28,681 nt of DNA from an uncultured Bacilli bacterium (GTDB lineage: Bacteria; Bacillota_I; Bacilli_A; RF39; UBA660): assembly GCA_947594675.1 (NCBI GenBank), contig CANQEF010000004.1:1-28681 (forward strand), written 5' to 3'. The translations under genes and the position numbers were made by a program. Below the pieces are notes generated by a model. It was not told where the DNA came from and did not search any database. It saw nothing but the letters and a program-made list of their open reading frames with translations. The first letter of the stretch is position 1; the number at the start of each line of letters is the position of its first letter. Of this stretch, positions 14,603 through 22,317 are shown in pieces.

Positions 14603-16135
14603 ATGAAAGAAAAATATTATATTTCAACGGCAATTGCTTATACTTCAGGAAAGCCACATATTGGTAATACTTATGAGATTGTTCTTGCTGATGCTATAGC
14701 AAGATTTAAAAGATTACAAGGTTATGATGTTTATTTTCAAACAGGTACTGATGAGCATGGTGAAAAAATTGAGATAAAGGCTAAGGAGGCAAATTTGACT
14801 CCAAAGGAATTTGTTGATAATGTTTCAACCGAAATAAAGCGTATTTGGGATATTATGAATACAAGCTATGATCGTTTTGTTAGAACAACAGATCCGAATC
14901 ATGAAAAAGTAGTTCAACATATTTTTAAGTTTATGTATGAGAAAGGTGATATCTATAAAGGAGAATATAAGGGACTTTATTGTACTCCTTGTGAATCTTT
15001 TTGGACAGAAAGTCAGCTAGTTGATGGTAAGTGTCCAGATTGTGGAAGAGAGGTTCAGCTTAAGGAGGAGGAGGCATACTTCTTTAGGTTATCTAAATAT
15101 CAGGAAAAATTAGAAAAATACATTGAGGAGCATCCTGAATTTATTCAGCCTACAGCTAGGAAGAATGAAATGATTAATAATTTTATAAAGCCCGGGTTGC
15201 AAGATTTGTGTGTTTCAAGGACATCTTTTAAATGGGGAATTCCTGTGGATTTTGATCAAAAACATGTAGTTTATGTTTGGTTGGATGCTTTAACTAATTA
15301 TATTACGAATATAGGTTTTGATTTTGATGAATCTACTGAAGAATTTAAGTATAAGTGGCCGGCTGATTTACATTTAATTGGAAAAGATATTATTAGATTT
15401 CATACTATATATTGGCCTTGTTTTTTAATGAGCTTAGATTTACCATTGCCAAAACAAGTATTTGGTCATCCGTGGTTGCTTATGAATTCTGATAAGATGA
15501 GCAAGTCTAAAGGTAATATTATTTATGCTGATGACTTAGTGGAAAAGTTTGGAGTTGATGCTGTTAGATTTTATTTACTTCATGAAATACCTTTTGCATC
15601 AGATGGTAATATTAATTATGAATTAATTATAGATAAAATAAATAGTGAATTAGCAAATGTTTTAGGAAATTTAGTGCAAAGGACTATTTCAATGGGACAT
15701 AAATATTTTGAAGGTAGCATTCATAATACTAAAGTAACTGATTCATTGGATGATTCTTTTGTAAGCGGTATTAATATGCTAAAAGATTTGATCTATGATA
15801 AAATGGATAATTTACAAGTAAGTGATGCCATTACAGAAATATTTAATGTTTTGAGGGCAAGTAATAAGTATATTGATGAAACTACTCCTTGGGTTTTAGC
15901 TAAAAATCAGGATCAAAAAGATCGCTTAGAAACAGTTTTATATAATTTGCTTGAGGCAATAAGGGTAAGTGCTGTTTTCTTAGAACCATTTATGCCTAGT
16001 ACAAGTTCTAATATTTTGAAACAACTTAATTGTTTTAAAAAGGATTTTCATTATTTAGATGATAATGTTTATTCTTTAGGTAATGCTGAGATATTATTTC
16101 AAAGAATTGATAAGGAAAAATTTTTCCCTGAGTAG
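14603..16135 (+). CDS. metG: Methionine-tRNA ligase
   Basis: A class I aminoacyl-tRNA synthetase charging tRNA-Met. HIGN is at 19-22, KMSKS at 298-302, and the connective peptide carries a single zinc knuckle C127/C130/C144/C147. At 510 aa it ends after the anticodon-binding helices and lacks the C-terminal EMAPII/Trbp111-like dimerisation domain found in the 664-aa Bacillus enzyme, so it is probably a monomeric short form. A strong AAGGAGG precedes ATG 14603. Expression is under the T-box upstream, and tatD follows as in Bacillus. Confidence 0.97.
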   Translation: MKEKYYISTAIAYTSGKPHIGNTYEIVLADAIARFKRLQGYDVYFQTGTDEHGEKIEIKAKEANLTPKEFVDNVSTEIKRIWDIMNTSYDRFVRTTDPNHEKVVQHIFKFMYEKGDIYKGEYKGLYCTPCESFWTESQLVDGKCPDCGREVQLKEEEAYFFRLSKYQEKLEKYIEEHPEFIQPTARKNEMINNFIKPGLQDLCVSRTSFKWGIPVDFDQKHVVYVWLDALTNYITNIGFDFDESTEEFKYKWPADLHLIGKDIIRFHTIYWPCFLMSLDLPLPKQVFGHPWLLMNSDKMSKSKGNIIYADDLVEKFGVDAVRFYLLHEIPFASDGNINYELIIDKINSELANVLGNLVQRTISMGHKYFEGSIHNTKVTDSLDDSFVSGINMLKDLIYDKMDNLQVSDAITEIFNVLRASNKYIDETTPWVLAKNQDQKDRLETVLYNLLEAIRVSAVFLEPFMPSTSSNILKQLNCFKKDFHYLDDNVYSLGNAEILFQRIDKEKFFPE

Positions 16136-16162
16136 TTTGTTTTGTAAAGTAGGTGGTTAGTT

Positions 16163-16918
16163 TTGTTTGTAGATACTCATTGCCATTTGAGTCATGAATA
16201 TTATGATGATATAAGTGAAATTATTAATGAGAATAAAAAGGCTGGAGTTGATAAAATTATAATTTCAGGGTGTGACAATCAGGGGATAGCTGAGGCTTTG
16301 GATATTTGTAAGAAATATGATAATGTTTTTATAACAATTGGTTATCATCCAGAAGAAGTCGAAAAAATAAAGAATTCGGATATTAATAATTTAAAAAAAA
16401 TAGTACAGAGTACTAAGAAAGTTGTTGGTATTGGCGAAATTGGACTTGATTATCATTATGAAAAAAATAATCGGGATAAGCAAATTAGTCTATTTGAAAT
16501 GCAGTTGAGGTTAGCCGAAGAATTAAATTTACCGGTAGTGATTCATAGTAGAGATGCAGTTAATGATACAATTAATATTTTAAATAAATATAAAGTAAAG
16601 GGTGTTATACATTGCTTTAGTGGTAGTTTGGAAGTGGCTAAAATATATCTAAAGATGGGTTATAAATTAGGAATAGGTGGAGTAATAACATTTAAAAACA
16701 GTAAATTGAGTGAGGTAGTGAAGAATATCGGTTTGGAAAATATTGTTTTAGAAACGGATAGTCCTTACTTGACACCAGAGCCTTTTAGGGGTAAAAAAAA
16801 TAGTTCTAAATATTTAAAATATATTGCTGAAAAGATAGCTGATGTGTGTGGTGTTTCCGTCGATGAAGTTGGCGAAAAGACTACTCGAAATGCCCAAGAT
16901 ATATTTGACTTAGGATAG
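16163..16918 (+). CDS. tatD: TatD family metal-dependent deoxyribonuclease
   Basis: A 251-aa TIM-barrel metal hydrolase. Metal ligands are H6 and H8 (DTHCHL), E92 (GEIGLDYHY), H128 (VIHSRDA), H150 (VIHCFSG) and D199 (ETDSPYLTP). Family members are 3'-5' exonucleases; a role in DNA repair or turnover is likely but specific function varies. The start is TTG 16163, with AGGTGG six bases upstream and no ATG nearby. metG-tatD (yabD) adjacency is conserved across Bacilli. The expected neighbours yabE and rnmV are replaced by the surface-protein unit. Confidence 0.94.
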   Translation: MFVDTHCHLSHEYYDDISEIINENKKAGVDKIIISGCDNQGIAEALDICKKYDNVFITIGYHPEEVEKIKNSDINNLKKIVQSTKKVVGIGEIGLDYHYEKNNRDKQISLFEMQLRLAEELNLPVVIHSRDAVNDTINILNKYKVKGVIHCFSGSLEVAKIYLKMGYKLGIGGVITFKNSKLSEVVKNIGLENIVLETDSPYLTPEPFRGKKNSSKYLKYIAEKIADVCGVSVDEVGEKTTRNAQDIFDLG

Positions 16919-16931
16919 TTTTTATGATAAT
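16905..16931 (+). promoter_or_regulatory. Weak candidate promoter ahead of the exported-protein pair
   Basis: TTGACT (16905-16910) inside the tatD 3' end and GATAAT (16926-16931) are good hexamers but only 15 bp apart. They may serve the 16967 gene; read-through from tatD is equally possible. Confidence 0.3.
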
Positions 16932-16966
16932 CTTATAACTAGATATGGGGTTTAAGGAGGTTAGTT

Positions 16967-17548
16967 GTGAGTAGTTATACAAAAAAAAGCTATTTTATTG
17001 TTTTTATAATATGTTTTTTAGTGATTGCTGCAATTATATTTGGTATAGTAATTTTTAATGGAAATTTGTTTTCTAAAAGAAATGGAGAAGTAGGTATACA
17101 TTTTATAACAGACGAGAAACAGATTTATTTAGAAAACACGTTGCCAATAGCTGATGAGGTAGGTAAGAAGTTAGACGGACAAGGTACTAAGAAGGGAATT
17201 CAAGGGTATGTTGAATTTTCTATTAAAGAGGAGTCTGGAATTGCCTCTAATTTCGAAATTTTTTTGAAAAAAAGTGAAGTTTATAATGAAATAGACACTA
17301 ACTATATAAAGTTATATTTGACTGATATGAATGATGTTGCTATGGAAGGATTTGATAGTAGTATTATTCCTTCTTATAATTCATTACGAGTTTCCAAGGA
17401 AAATCCGGGTAATAAGATTTTATATAGAGGAAATATAGATAAGTTTGCTGAAAAAAAATATAAATTGCGTGTTTGGTTATCTGATTCAAGTGGTGTGGAG
17501 ATAGAAAAAAAAGCCTTTAAATTTGATTTAGGAGTTAGAGTTTATTAG
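16967..17548 (+). CDS. Exported, N-terminally anchored protein, paralogue 1
   Basis: A 193-aa protein of unrecognised family. After a short basic head it has one strong hydrophobic segment (about 9-29) and then a beta-rich extracytoplasmic domain. It shares a pattern with the next protein: P-x-x-D-x-VG, a central EIFLKK...IKLYL block against EIYVEK...IRIYL, and the hallmark YKLRVWLSD against YRLRMWLAD near the C-terminus, so the two are paralogues. The start is GTG 16967 with AAGGAGG upstream. No catalytic motif or lipobox is clear. A SipW-type signal peptidase gene follows the pair, so these may be its substrates, comparable in arrangement to TasA-like proteins; that is inference. Confidence 0.8.
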   Translation: MSSYTKKSYFIVFIICFLVIAAIIFGIVIFNGNLFSKRNGEVGIHFITDEKQIYLENTLPIADEVGKKLDGQGTKKGIQGYVEFSIKEESGIASNFEIFLKKSEVYNEIDTNYIKLYLTDMNDVAMEGFDSSIIPSYNSLRVSKENPGNKILYRGNIDKFAEKKYKLRVWLSDSSGVEIEKKAFKFDLGVRVY

Positions 17549-17557
17549 GAGGAAGTT

Positions 17558-18160
17558 ATGAAAGAAGAAAAGGGTTCAAGAAAATTTATTTATTTAATGA
17601 TAGGAATTTGTTCAGTATGTACTATTATTTTAATAATTAGTTGTTTTATATTTTTTAATAGAACTGAGGAAGTTAAAAAGGAAGAAAGAGATGGTGGAGA
17701 GGTAACTTTATCTTATACTGATGATATAAATATTTTTAGTATATCAGGTGTATCACCTACTACTGATGCTGTGGGCATGACTTTAAATAGTGCAGATCAA
17801 TTTTTTGATTTTACTGTTAATACAGAGTTTGATGAGGCTTCAGAAATAGATTATGAGATATATGTTGAAAAGTATGGTAATACTCCAACTATAAAAGATG
17901 AGGATATTCGAATTTATTTGGAAAAGCAAAATAGTGGTACTTATGAGCAGGTTTTAGAACCTATAGCTTTTTCGGGATTAAAAGCTAAAAGTGAGTTAGG
18001 TACTCCAAGAGGTGCGATGATTATTTATAAAGATAGTACTACTAAGGATATTACGGAAAATTATCGCCTTAGAATGTGGCTTGCTGATACTGCATTACTT
18101 GCTGAAGGAGTTTCTCCAAGTTATAGTATAAAAGTAAGTGTTGTTGGTAAAGCTAAATAA
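17558..18160 (+). CDS. Exported, N-terminally anchored protein, paralogue 2
   Basis: A 200-aa protein, paralogous to the gene just upstream (9-base gap, so the same operon). The basic head KGSRK is followed by a hydrophobic segment (about 10-33) containing three Cys, then an acidic stretch and a beta-rich domain ending in YRLRMWLADT and a strand-like SYSIKVSVVG. It has no LPxTG or lipobox in the right setting, so it stays membrane-anchored or is cut by the downstream SipW-like peptidase. A good AGGAGG lies before ATG 17558 and a terminator follows. The function is unknown; the fold may resemble beta-sandwich fibre or camelysin proteins, but I cannot show that. Confidence 0.8.
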   Translation: MKEEKGSRKFIYLMIGICSVCTIILIISCFIFFNRTEEVKKEERDGGEVTLSYTDDINIFSISGVSPTTDAVGMTLNSADQFFDFTVNTEFDEASEIDYEIYVEKYGNTPTIKDEDIRIYLEKQNSGTYEQVLEPIAFSGLKAKSELGTPRGAMIIYKDSTTKDITENYRLRMWLADTALLAEGVSPSYSIKVSVVGKAK

Positions 18161-18216
18161 TTTAGGTGGTTATTTAAATGCATTTTGTCTAAAATAGTAA
18201 AATTTTAGTGTAAAAT

Positions 18217-18252
18217 AAAAAAAGTCTTATGTAAAGTATGAGATTTTTTTTA
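18217..18252 (+). terminator. Terminator after the exported-protein pair
   Basis: An A run plus GTCTTAT (18217-18230) pairs with ATGAGA plus a T run (18238-18251), with one or two G-U pairs and a 7-nt loop. The A and T arms make it potentially bidirectional. Confidence 0.65.
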
Positions 18253-18283
18253 TTATTTAATAGTCTTTTTTTTAATGGGGTAT

Positions 18284-18289
18284 TATAAT
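18284..18289 (+). promoter_or_regulatory. Probable -10 element of the signal peptidase gene
   Basis: A consensus TATAAT 21 bases before the preferred start. The matching -35 region (TAGTCT near 18261) is weak. With the terminator just upstream, the peptidase gene is probably transcribed separately from the two exported proteins. Confidence 0.45.
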
Positions 18290-18310
18290 TAGTTTAAGTA
18301 GGTGATAAAA

Positions 18311-18943
18311 GTGGATACGTTGGTTCAATCAATTAGAGTAAACCTAGAAGAAACAAGGTATACTCCTTTACAAAAGATTTATTATTATGTCCATTTTTTG
18401 ACTAAGTCTTTTTTGTTGGCAGTTATGTTTTTGTTTATTATAGTTTTTGCTTTCTTGACATTTTATTTTGGAGATTTGGTGTATAATGTTAAATCTGGAA
18501 ATTATAAAAGTCCTTTTTTAAGTGCTTATGTTATTGCCTCACCAAGTATGTTACCTACTATTAAGGTTAATGATGCTGTTATAATAAAAAGAGTAACAGA
18601 TGAAGATTTGCAAATTGGTGATATTATTACTTTTGCTAATGATGAGTTGAATGTAAATGGTTATACGATTACACATAGGATTGTAGGTAAAGAAAAGGCA
18701 GCAAATGGTGATTATGTTTATTATACTAAAGGAGATAACAACAATAGTGAGGATAAAGGTATAGTAAAAAAGCAAGATATATACGGTAAGGTTGTTTTAA
18801 AAATACCTAAAATTGGTTTTATTCAAAATTTTTTGTCTAAACCAAGTGGCTTTTTGTTAAGTATTTTAATTCCTACTTTGTTGATTCTATTTTATCGTTT
18901 GATAGCAATTTTAAAAATGAACAGAAAAAAGATTAATGCTTAA
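18311..18943 (+). CDS. sipW: Signal peptidase I, ER/SipW type
   Basis: A membrane-bound signal peptidase of 210 aa. The catalytic serine is in SPSM (S79 from the chosen start), the second catalytic residue is a histidine in YTITHRIV (H122) where LepB-type enzymes have Lys, and the acidic box is KGDNNNSED (D142). This Ser/His pattern defines the archaeal/ER/SipW class. One long hydrophobic segment lies near 33-57 and a second at 180-200, giving a C-terminal anchor as in SipW. AGGTGA (18300-18305) overlaps the in-frame GTG 18302, so GTG 18311, 5 bases beyond it, is preferred. In Bacilli SipW serves particular substrates (TasA-like), and the two exported proteins upstream are obvious candidates. 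The symbol is by class, not by proven orthology. Confidence 0.85.
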   Translation: MDTLVQSIRVNLEETRYTPLQKIYYYVHFLTKSFLLAVMFLFIIVFAFLTFYFGDLVYNVKSGNYKSPFLSAYVIASPSMLPTIKVNDAVIIKRVTDEDLQIGDIITFANDELNVNGYTITHRIVGKEKAANGDYVYYTKGDNNNSEDKGIVKKQDIYGKVVLKIPKIGFIQNFLSKPSGFLLSILIPTLLILFYRLIAILKMNRKKINA

Positions 18944-18973
18944 GCACTTATTCTTTTTTCATTTTAGATTTGG

Positions 18974-19798
18974 ATGAGATATATGAAGTATTATGATGTT
19001 AAGTTTAAGAAAAAATTTGGACAAAATTTTTTAAAGGATAGTAGTGTTGTAAAAAGAATAGTTGCTGCTGCTCAAGTTGATAAAGAATCATTAGTTATTG
19101 AAGTTGGTCCTGGAGGAGCAATTATGACTCAAGAATTGGCTTATCAGGCAAAAAATGTTTTGGCATATGAAATAGATGATGATTTAAAAACAGAATTAGC
19201 TTTGAAGTTAGAAGGCTTTTTTAATGTTGAGGTTTTATTTAAGGACTTTTTACAAGCTAATATTACAGAAGATATAAGTAAGTATGATTTTAAGAATTTG
19301 TTTTTTATAAGTAATATTCCTTATTATATAACGACACCAATTATTTTAAAATTAATTAATAGTGGACTTAAGTTTAAAAAGATTGTTTTAATGGTTCAAA
19401 AGGAAGTTGGTGATAGATTATCAGCTAAATGTGGTCGGAAAGAATATGGTTCTATAACAGTCTTACTTAATTATTTTTATGATGTGAAAAAAGAATTTTT
19501 AGTTTCTAGAAAACAGTTTGTTCCTGAACCTAATGTAGATAGTGTAGTTGTTTCTTTTACTGAAAAAAAAGAAAAATTGGAGTTGGTTGATTTTTCTTTC
19601 TTTGAAAAACTTATTAGAGATAGTTTTCAATATAAGAGGAAAAATATTAAAAATAATTTGGTTAATTATAATTTAAAGATTGTAGAGAGTGTTTTGAATA
19701 AGTATGGTTTTGATTTGAATATAAGGGCAGAGGCCTTAAGTTATGAAATATTTGTTGATTTAACTAATTCTTTATATGCGGCTAAAAAAAATTTATAA
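18974..19798 (+). CDS. rsmA: 16S rRNA dimethyladenosine transferase RsmA (KsgA)
   Basis: RsmA dimethylates A1518 and A1519 of 16S rRNA late in 30S assembly. It is 274 aa, family-typical. The N-terminal signature KKFGQNFLKD is at 13-22, SAM motif I VIEVGPGGAIM follows, catalytic NIPYY is at 114-118, and the C-terminal domain contains FQYKRKNIKNN. An in-frame ATG at 18983 is an alternative start; neither has a strong Shine-Dalgarno. In Bacillus rnmV precedes this gene; it is absent here. yabG comes after it as in Bacillus, but with an inserted repeat region and peptidase gene between. Confidence 0.95.
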   Translation: MRYMKYYDVKFKKKFGQNFLKDSSVVKRIVAAAQVDKESLVIEVGPGGAIMTQELAYQAKNVLAYEIDDDLKTELALKLEGFFNVEVLFKDFLQANITEDISKYDFKNLFFISNIPYYITTPIILKLINSGLKFKKIVLMVQKEVGDRLSAKCGRKEYGSITVLLNYFYDVKKEFLVSRKQFVPEPNVDSVVVSFTEKKEKLELVDFSFFEKLIRDSFQYKRKNIKNNLVNYNLKIVESVLNKYGFDLNIRAEALSYEIFVDLTNSLYAAKKNL

Positions 19799-19808
19799 AA
19801 ATAGGTGA

Positions 19809-20051
19809 ATTCTCAAAGTAAATGCAACTAGTAAAATCAGTAAATAAAATACAAAAGTAAATGCAACTAAAAATCGGCATTTTTTATAAGCCAATTTTTT
19901 TAACTTTTTTGGCAAATTCTCAAAGTAAATGCAATTATATTTATTAATTTTTACTATAGTTCATAAGTTTATATATTCTCAAAGTAAATACAACACTTAT
20001 TCTCAAAGTAAATACAACTCACATTATAAAAATTGTATTTACAATGAGAAT
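19809..20051. repeat. Cluster of ~20-bp direct repeats with one inverted copy
   Basis: Consensus TCTCAAAGTAAATRCAAC, usually preceded by AT. Direct copies lie at 19809-19829, 19852-19868 (left end missing), 19916-19936, 19975-19995 and 19999-20019. An inverted, slightly diverged copy is at 20031-20051 (ATTGTATTTAC then TGAGAAT). Spacings are irregular (24 to 107 bases between starts), so this is not a CRISPR. The outer copies face each other like terminal repeats around a 243-bp gene-free core. Multiple repeats at element ends recall IS21-family termini, so a relic with the transposase deleted is one reading; an operator array is another. Confidence 0.75.
19869..19900 (+). terminator. Weak hairpin, possible rsmA terminator
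   Basis: AAAATCGGC and GCCAATTTT can pair around an 11-nt loop with one C/A mismatch, followed by T residues. It sits between the second and third repeat copies. This is the only termination-like structure between rsmA and the next gene. Confidence 0.3.
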
Positions 20052-20081
20052 TAAGAAATTTATAAAAATATAAAAAAGAAA

Positions 20082-20110
20082 TAGCCAAGGAAATATAGAA
20101 GTGCTATAAT
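20082..20110 (+). promoter_or_regulatory. Promoter of the C39-like peptidase gene
   Basis: TAGCCA (20082-20087), a 17-bp spacer and TATAAT (20105-20110) with an extended TGC just before it. It lies 30 bases beyond the inverted repeat copy. The leader to ATG 20201 is about 85 nt with no clear structure. Confidence 0.65.
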
Positions 20111-20200
20111 TAGGTAGAGTAGTAATAGGATAGTAAAATTTATGTAAATAGAGTTTTATTTTAGAAGATTTCCTGATTGCATATTAAAGGTGGTAGTTAT

Positions 20201-21433
20201 ATGAAATCATTAAAAAAGATAGGAATTATTTTAATATTAGTTAGTATTTTTACTATTTTTTTTGGTGGTTATTTATATCATCTAAGAAGTGAAAAAATTG
20301 AAAGACTAAATATTATAGAGGCTAAGAAAAGTGTAAAAAATTTATTTATTAATTATTCAGATAAAATTCCTAAAGATAATTTAATATTGCAAGATATAAA
20401 ACAAGCTAGTACTGTTACTAGTAAAGTTAAAACGATTAAAGTGGCAAAGACTTTGCAAAATGATTTAGCTAATTTAAAAAATTATATTGAATTGGATATA
20501 TTACTTGATGATATTTTTATTAATAATGTTTTAAGTAGTAAGGTAGATTCTAATTCTTTACAAAATATTTATGGAAAGTTTGAAAAATTACAACAGAATT
20601 ATAAGTCTTTGACAAAAGACAAGTTACAAGAAATTCAAAAACAGTATCAAGCAATCTTAGATGCTGAAGAAGTTGTACAACTATTATATAAGGATGCTGA
20701 TAAAAATAATGTTATTGACGATGTTTCTAGACAGCAATATGAGCAGGCTATGGAAAAGGTATTAAAATTACCTCAAAAAGATATTGTTGAAGATTTAAAT
20801 TTTTATCTTGGTAAGGTTTTAAAAGAAATTGAAAGAAGAGAATATGAAATTGAGTTAGCTAGAAAGATTGAGCAATCTTATATAGTTTTAAATAATGTTC
20901 CTTATGTAAATCAGGTTTCTAATAATGTATTAAATGGCTGTGAAGTAGCTTGCTTATTGATGGCTTTGCAATATAAGGGTTATTTACAAAATGTCTCTCT
21001 TGCTCAGATTGCTACTGATATTCCAAAGAGTGATGCTGATGCTTATTCTGGTTTTGTAGGACCAATATTTGAAATAGCTCCAAATACTTATCCTCATTGG
21101 GTTCATCCAAGCTTTTTAGCAACTTTTGCTAGAAATTATTCATCATATTCTAATGTATTTGATATTACTTCTGCATCATCTGATCAGTTGAAACAGGAAA
21201 TTAATAATGGTAATCCTGTAATTGTTTATGTTACTTCTAATTTTGCTACTCCTAAAAATAAGGGGTATGAAGTACCAAATAATCTTCATGTTATGTTATT
21301 GATTGGATATAATACTATGACAGGTAATTATGTACTTAATGATCCTTGGAATAAGGGAAGGGTAGTTATTCCTAAGGCAACATTTGAATCAATTTATGAT
21401 CAAGTTGGAAGAAAAGCTGTTGTTGTTAGGTAG
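20201..21433 (+). CDS. Membrane-anchored C39-like cysteine peptidase
   Basis: A 410-aa protein. One N-terminal hydrophobic segment (7-24) is followed by a long helical, Lys/Gln-rich stalk (about 30-225) and then a papain-like Peptidase_C39_2 domain. The catalytic Cys is C247 in NGCEVACLLMAL, the His H363 in NLHVMLLIGY and the Asp/Asn in LNDPWN (380-382). Such domains are usually extracytoplasmic in Firmicutes and act on peptides or cell-wall proteins; the substrate is unknown. Start ATG 20201 has AAAGGTGG upstream; an in-frame TTG at 20177 is rejected. Own promoter and terminator. The stalk contains DADKNNVIDD (165-174), resembling a single calcium-binding dockerin/EF loop. The gene is extra relative to Bacillus between rsmA and yabG. 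Confidence 0.85.
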   Translation: MKSLKKIGIILILVSIFTIFFGGYLYHLRSEKIERLNIIEAKKSVKNLFINYSDKIPKDNLILQDIKQASTVTSKVKTIKVAKTLQNDLANLKNYIELDILLDDIFINNVLSSKVDSNSLQNIYGKFEKLQQNYKSLTKDKLQEIQKQYQAILDAEEVVQLLYKDADKNNVIDDVSRQQYEQAMEKVLKLPQKDIVEDLNFYLGKVLKEIERREYEIELARKIEQSYIVLNNVPYVNQVSNNVLNGCEVACLLMALQYKGYLQNVSLAQIATDIPKSDADAYSGFVGPIFEIAPNTYPHWVHPSFLATFARNYSSYSNVFDITSASSDQLKQEINNGNPVIVYVTSNFATPKNKGYEVPNNLHVMLLIGYNTMTGNYVLNDPWNKGRVVIPKATFESIYDQVGRKAVVVR

Positions 21434-21462
21434 GGTAGTTTATCTAATAAGTTAAATTTTAG

Positions 21463-21490
21463 ACTTCAATAAATTATTTGAAGTTTTTTT
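21463..21490 (+). terminator. Terminator after the C39-like peptidase gene
   Basis: ACTTCAA (21463-21469) pairs perfectly with TTGAAGT (21478-21484), with an 8-nt loop and a T run to 21490. Confidence 0.8.
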
Positions 21491-21517
21491 CATTTTTTTT
21501 TAAAAATTACATAGAAT
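21490..21517 (+). promoter_or_regulatory. Candidate sigma-E type promoter of yabG
   Basis: TCATTTT (21490-21496) matches the mother-cell -35 (KMATATT) at six of seven positions. CATAGAAT (21510-21517) matches the -10 (CATACAAT) at seven of eight, with a 13-bp spacer. No housekeeping promoter is seen between the terminator and yabG. Bacillus yabG is a mother-cell (sigma-K) gene, and sigma-K shares the CATA -10. Confidence 0.45.
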
Positions 21518-21534
21518 TAAGTGGAGATGACTAA

Positions 21535-22317
21535 ATGAATTTTAAAATAGGTGATATGGTTACAAGAATATCTCATCAACATGATATTTTATTTAAAATT
21601 TTAGAAATAAATGGAAATATTGCTTTACTTAAAGGTGTTGATTTACGCCTTTATGCAGATAGTGATGTTGATGACTTAGTTATATCAAAAGAACAAGAGA
21701 CAACTGATGATAAAAAAATAATTGAGGCTAATTTAAGAGGCCTTGATATGGATAGGAATAAATATTTTTATCTTCCTGGAAAGATTCTTCATATTGATGG
21801 TGATGAAGAATATTTGGAAAGATGTATGAGTTTTTATGAGAGTATGGGTGTTAAGGCAAATGGACTTGCTTTATCAGAAGTAGAAATCTCTTCAAAAATT
21901 TTAGGACTAATTAAGGAGTTTAGACCGGATATTGTTGTTATTACAGGGCATGATGCTTATTATGCTAAGAAAAATGATATAAAAAATCTTGATAATTATC
22001 AAAACACGAGTAATTTTATTGCAGCTATAAAGGAAGTTAGAAAATATGAAAAAAGCCAAGATAAATTGATTGTTATTGCCGGAGCTTGTCAATCAAATTA
22101 TGAGGAGTTGATTAAAGCTGGAGCAAACTTTGCCTCAAGTCCTAAAAGAATAAATATTCATGCTCTTGATCCAGCCATTATTGCTACTTCGTTAGCTTTG
22201 TCTGATAGAAATCAAAGTATTGATTTAATTAGTTTAATTGAAAAAACAAAATATGGAAGTGATGGAATGGGTGGCTTGATAACTAATGGTACTATGTATG
22301 TGGGGTATCCAAGATGA
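21535..22317 (+). CDS. yabG: Sporulation-specific cysteine protease YabG
   Basis: YabG is the mother-cell protease that trims coat proteins (in clostridia also CspBA and SpoIVA). The 260-aa protein shows the family opening FKIGDMVTRIS and the core blocks YFYLPGKILHIDGDEEYL, ITGHDAYY (His/Asp), AGACQSNYEELI (candidate catalytic Cys) and GANFASSPKRINIHALDP. It is shorter than the Bacillus protein (290 aa) because the linker after the N-terminal SH3-like part is reduced. GGAG lies 9 bases before ATG 21535. It overlaps veg by four bases. Its presence is a strong marker of a sporulating lineage. Confidence 0.95.
   Translation: MNFKIGDMVTRISHQHDILFKILEINGNIALLKGVDLRLYADSDVDDLVISKEQETTDDKKIIEANLRGLDMDRNKYFYLPGKILHIDGDEEYLERCMSFYESMGVKANGLALSEVEISSKILGLIKEFRPDIVVITGHDAYYAKKNDIKNLDNYQNTSNFIAAIKEVRKYEKSQDKLIVIAGACQSNYEELIKAGANFASSPKRINIHALDPAIIATSLALSDRNQSIDLISLIEKTKYGSDGMGGLITNGTMYVGYPR

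Noticed and set aside
15188..15198. CCCGGG at 15192 as another Noc site
   Set aside because: Only the core hexamer matches (AAGCCCGGGTTGC); the ATTT and AAAT arms are absent.
19809..20051. CRISPR array
   Set aside because: Repeats are about 20 bp, irregularly spaced (24 to 107 bases between starts), one copy is truncated and one inverted, and no cas genes are near.
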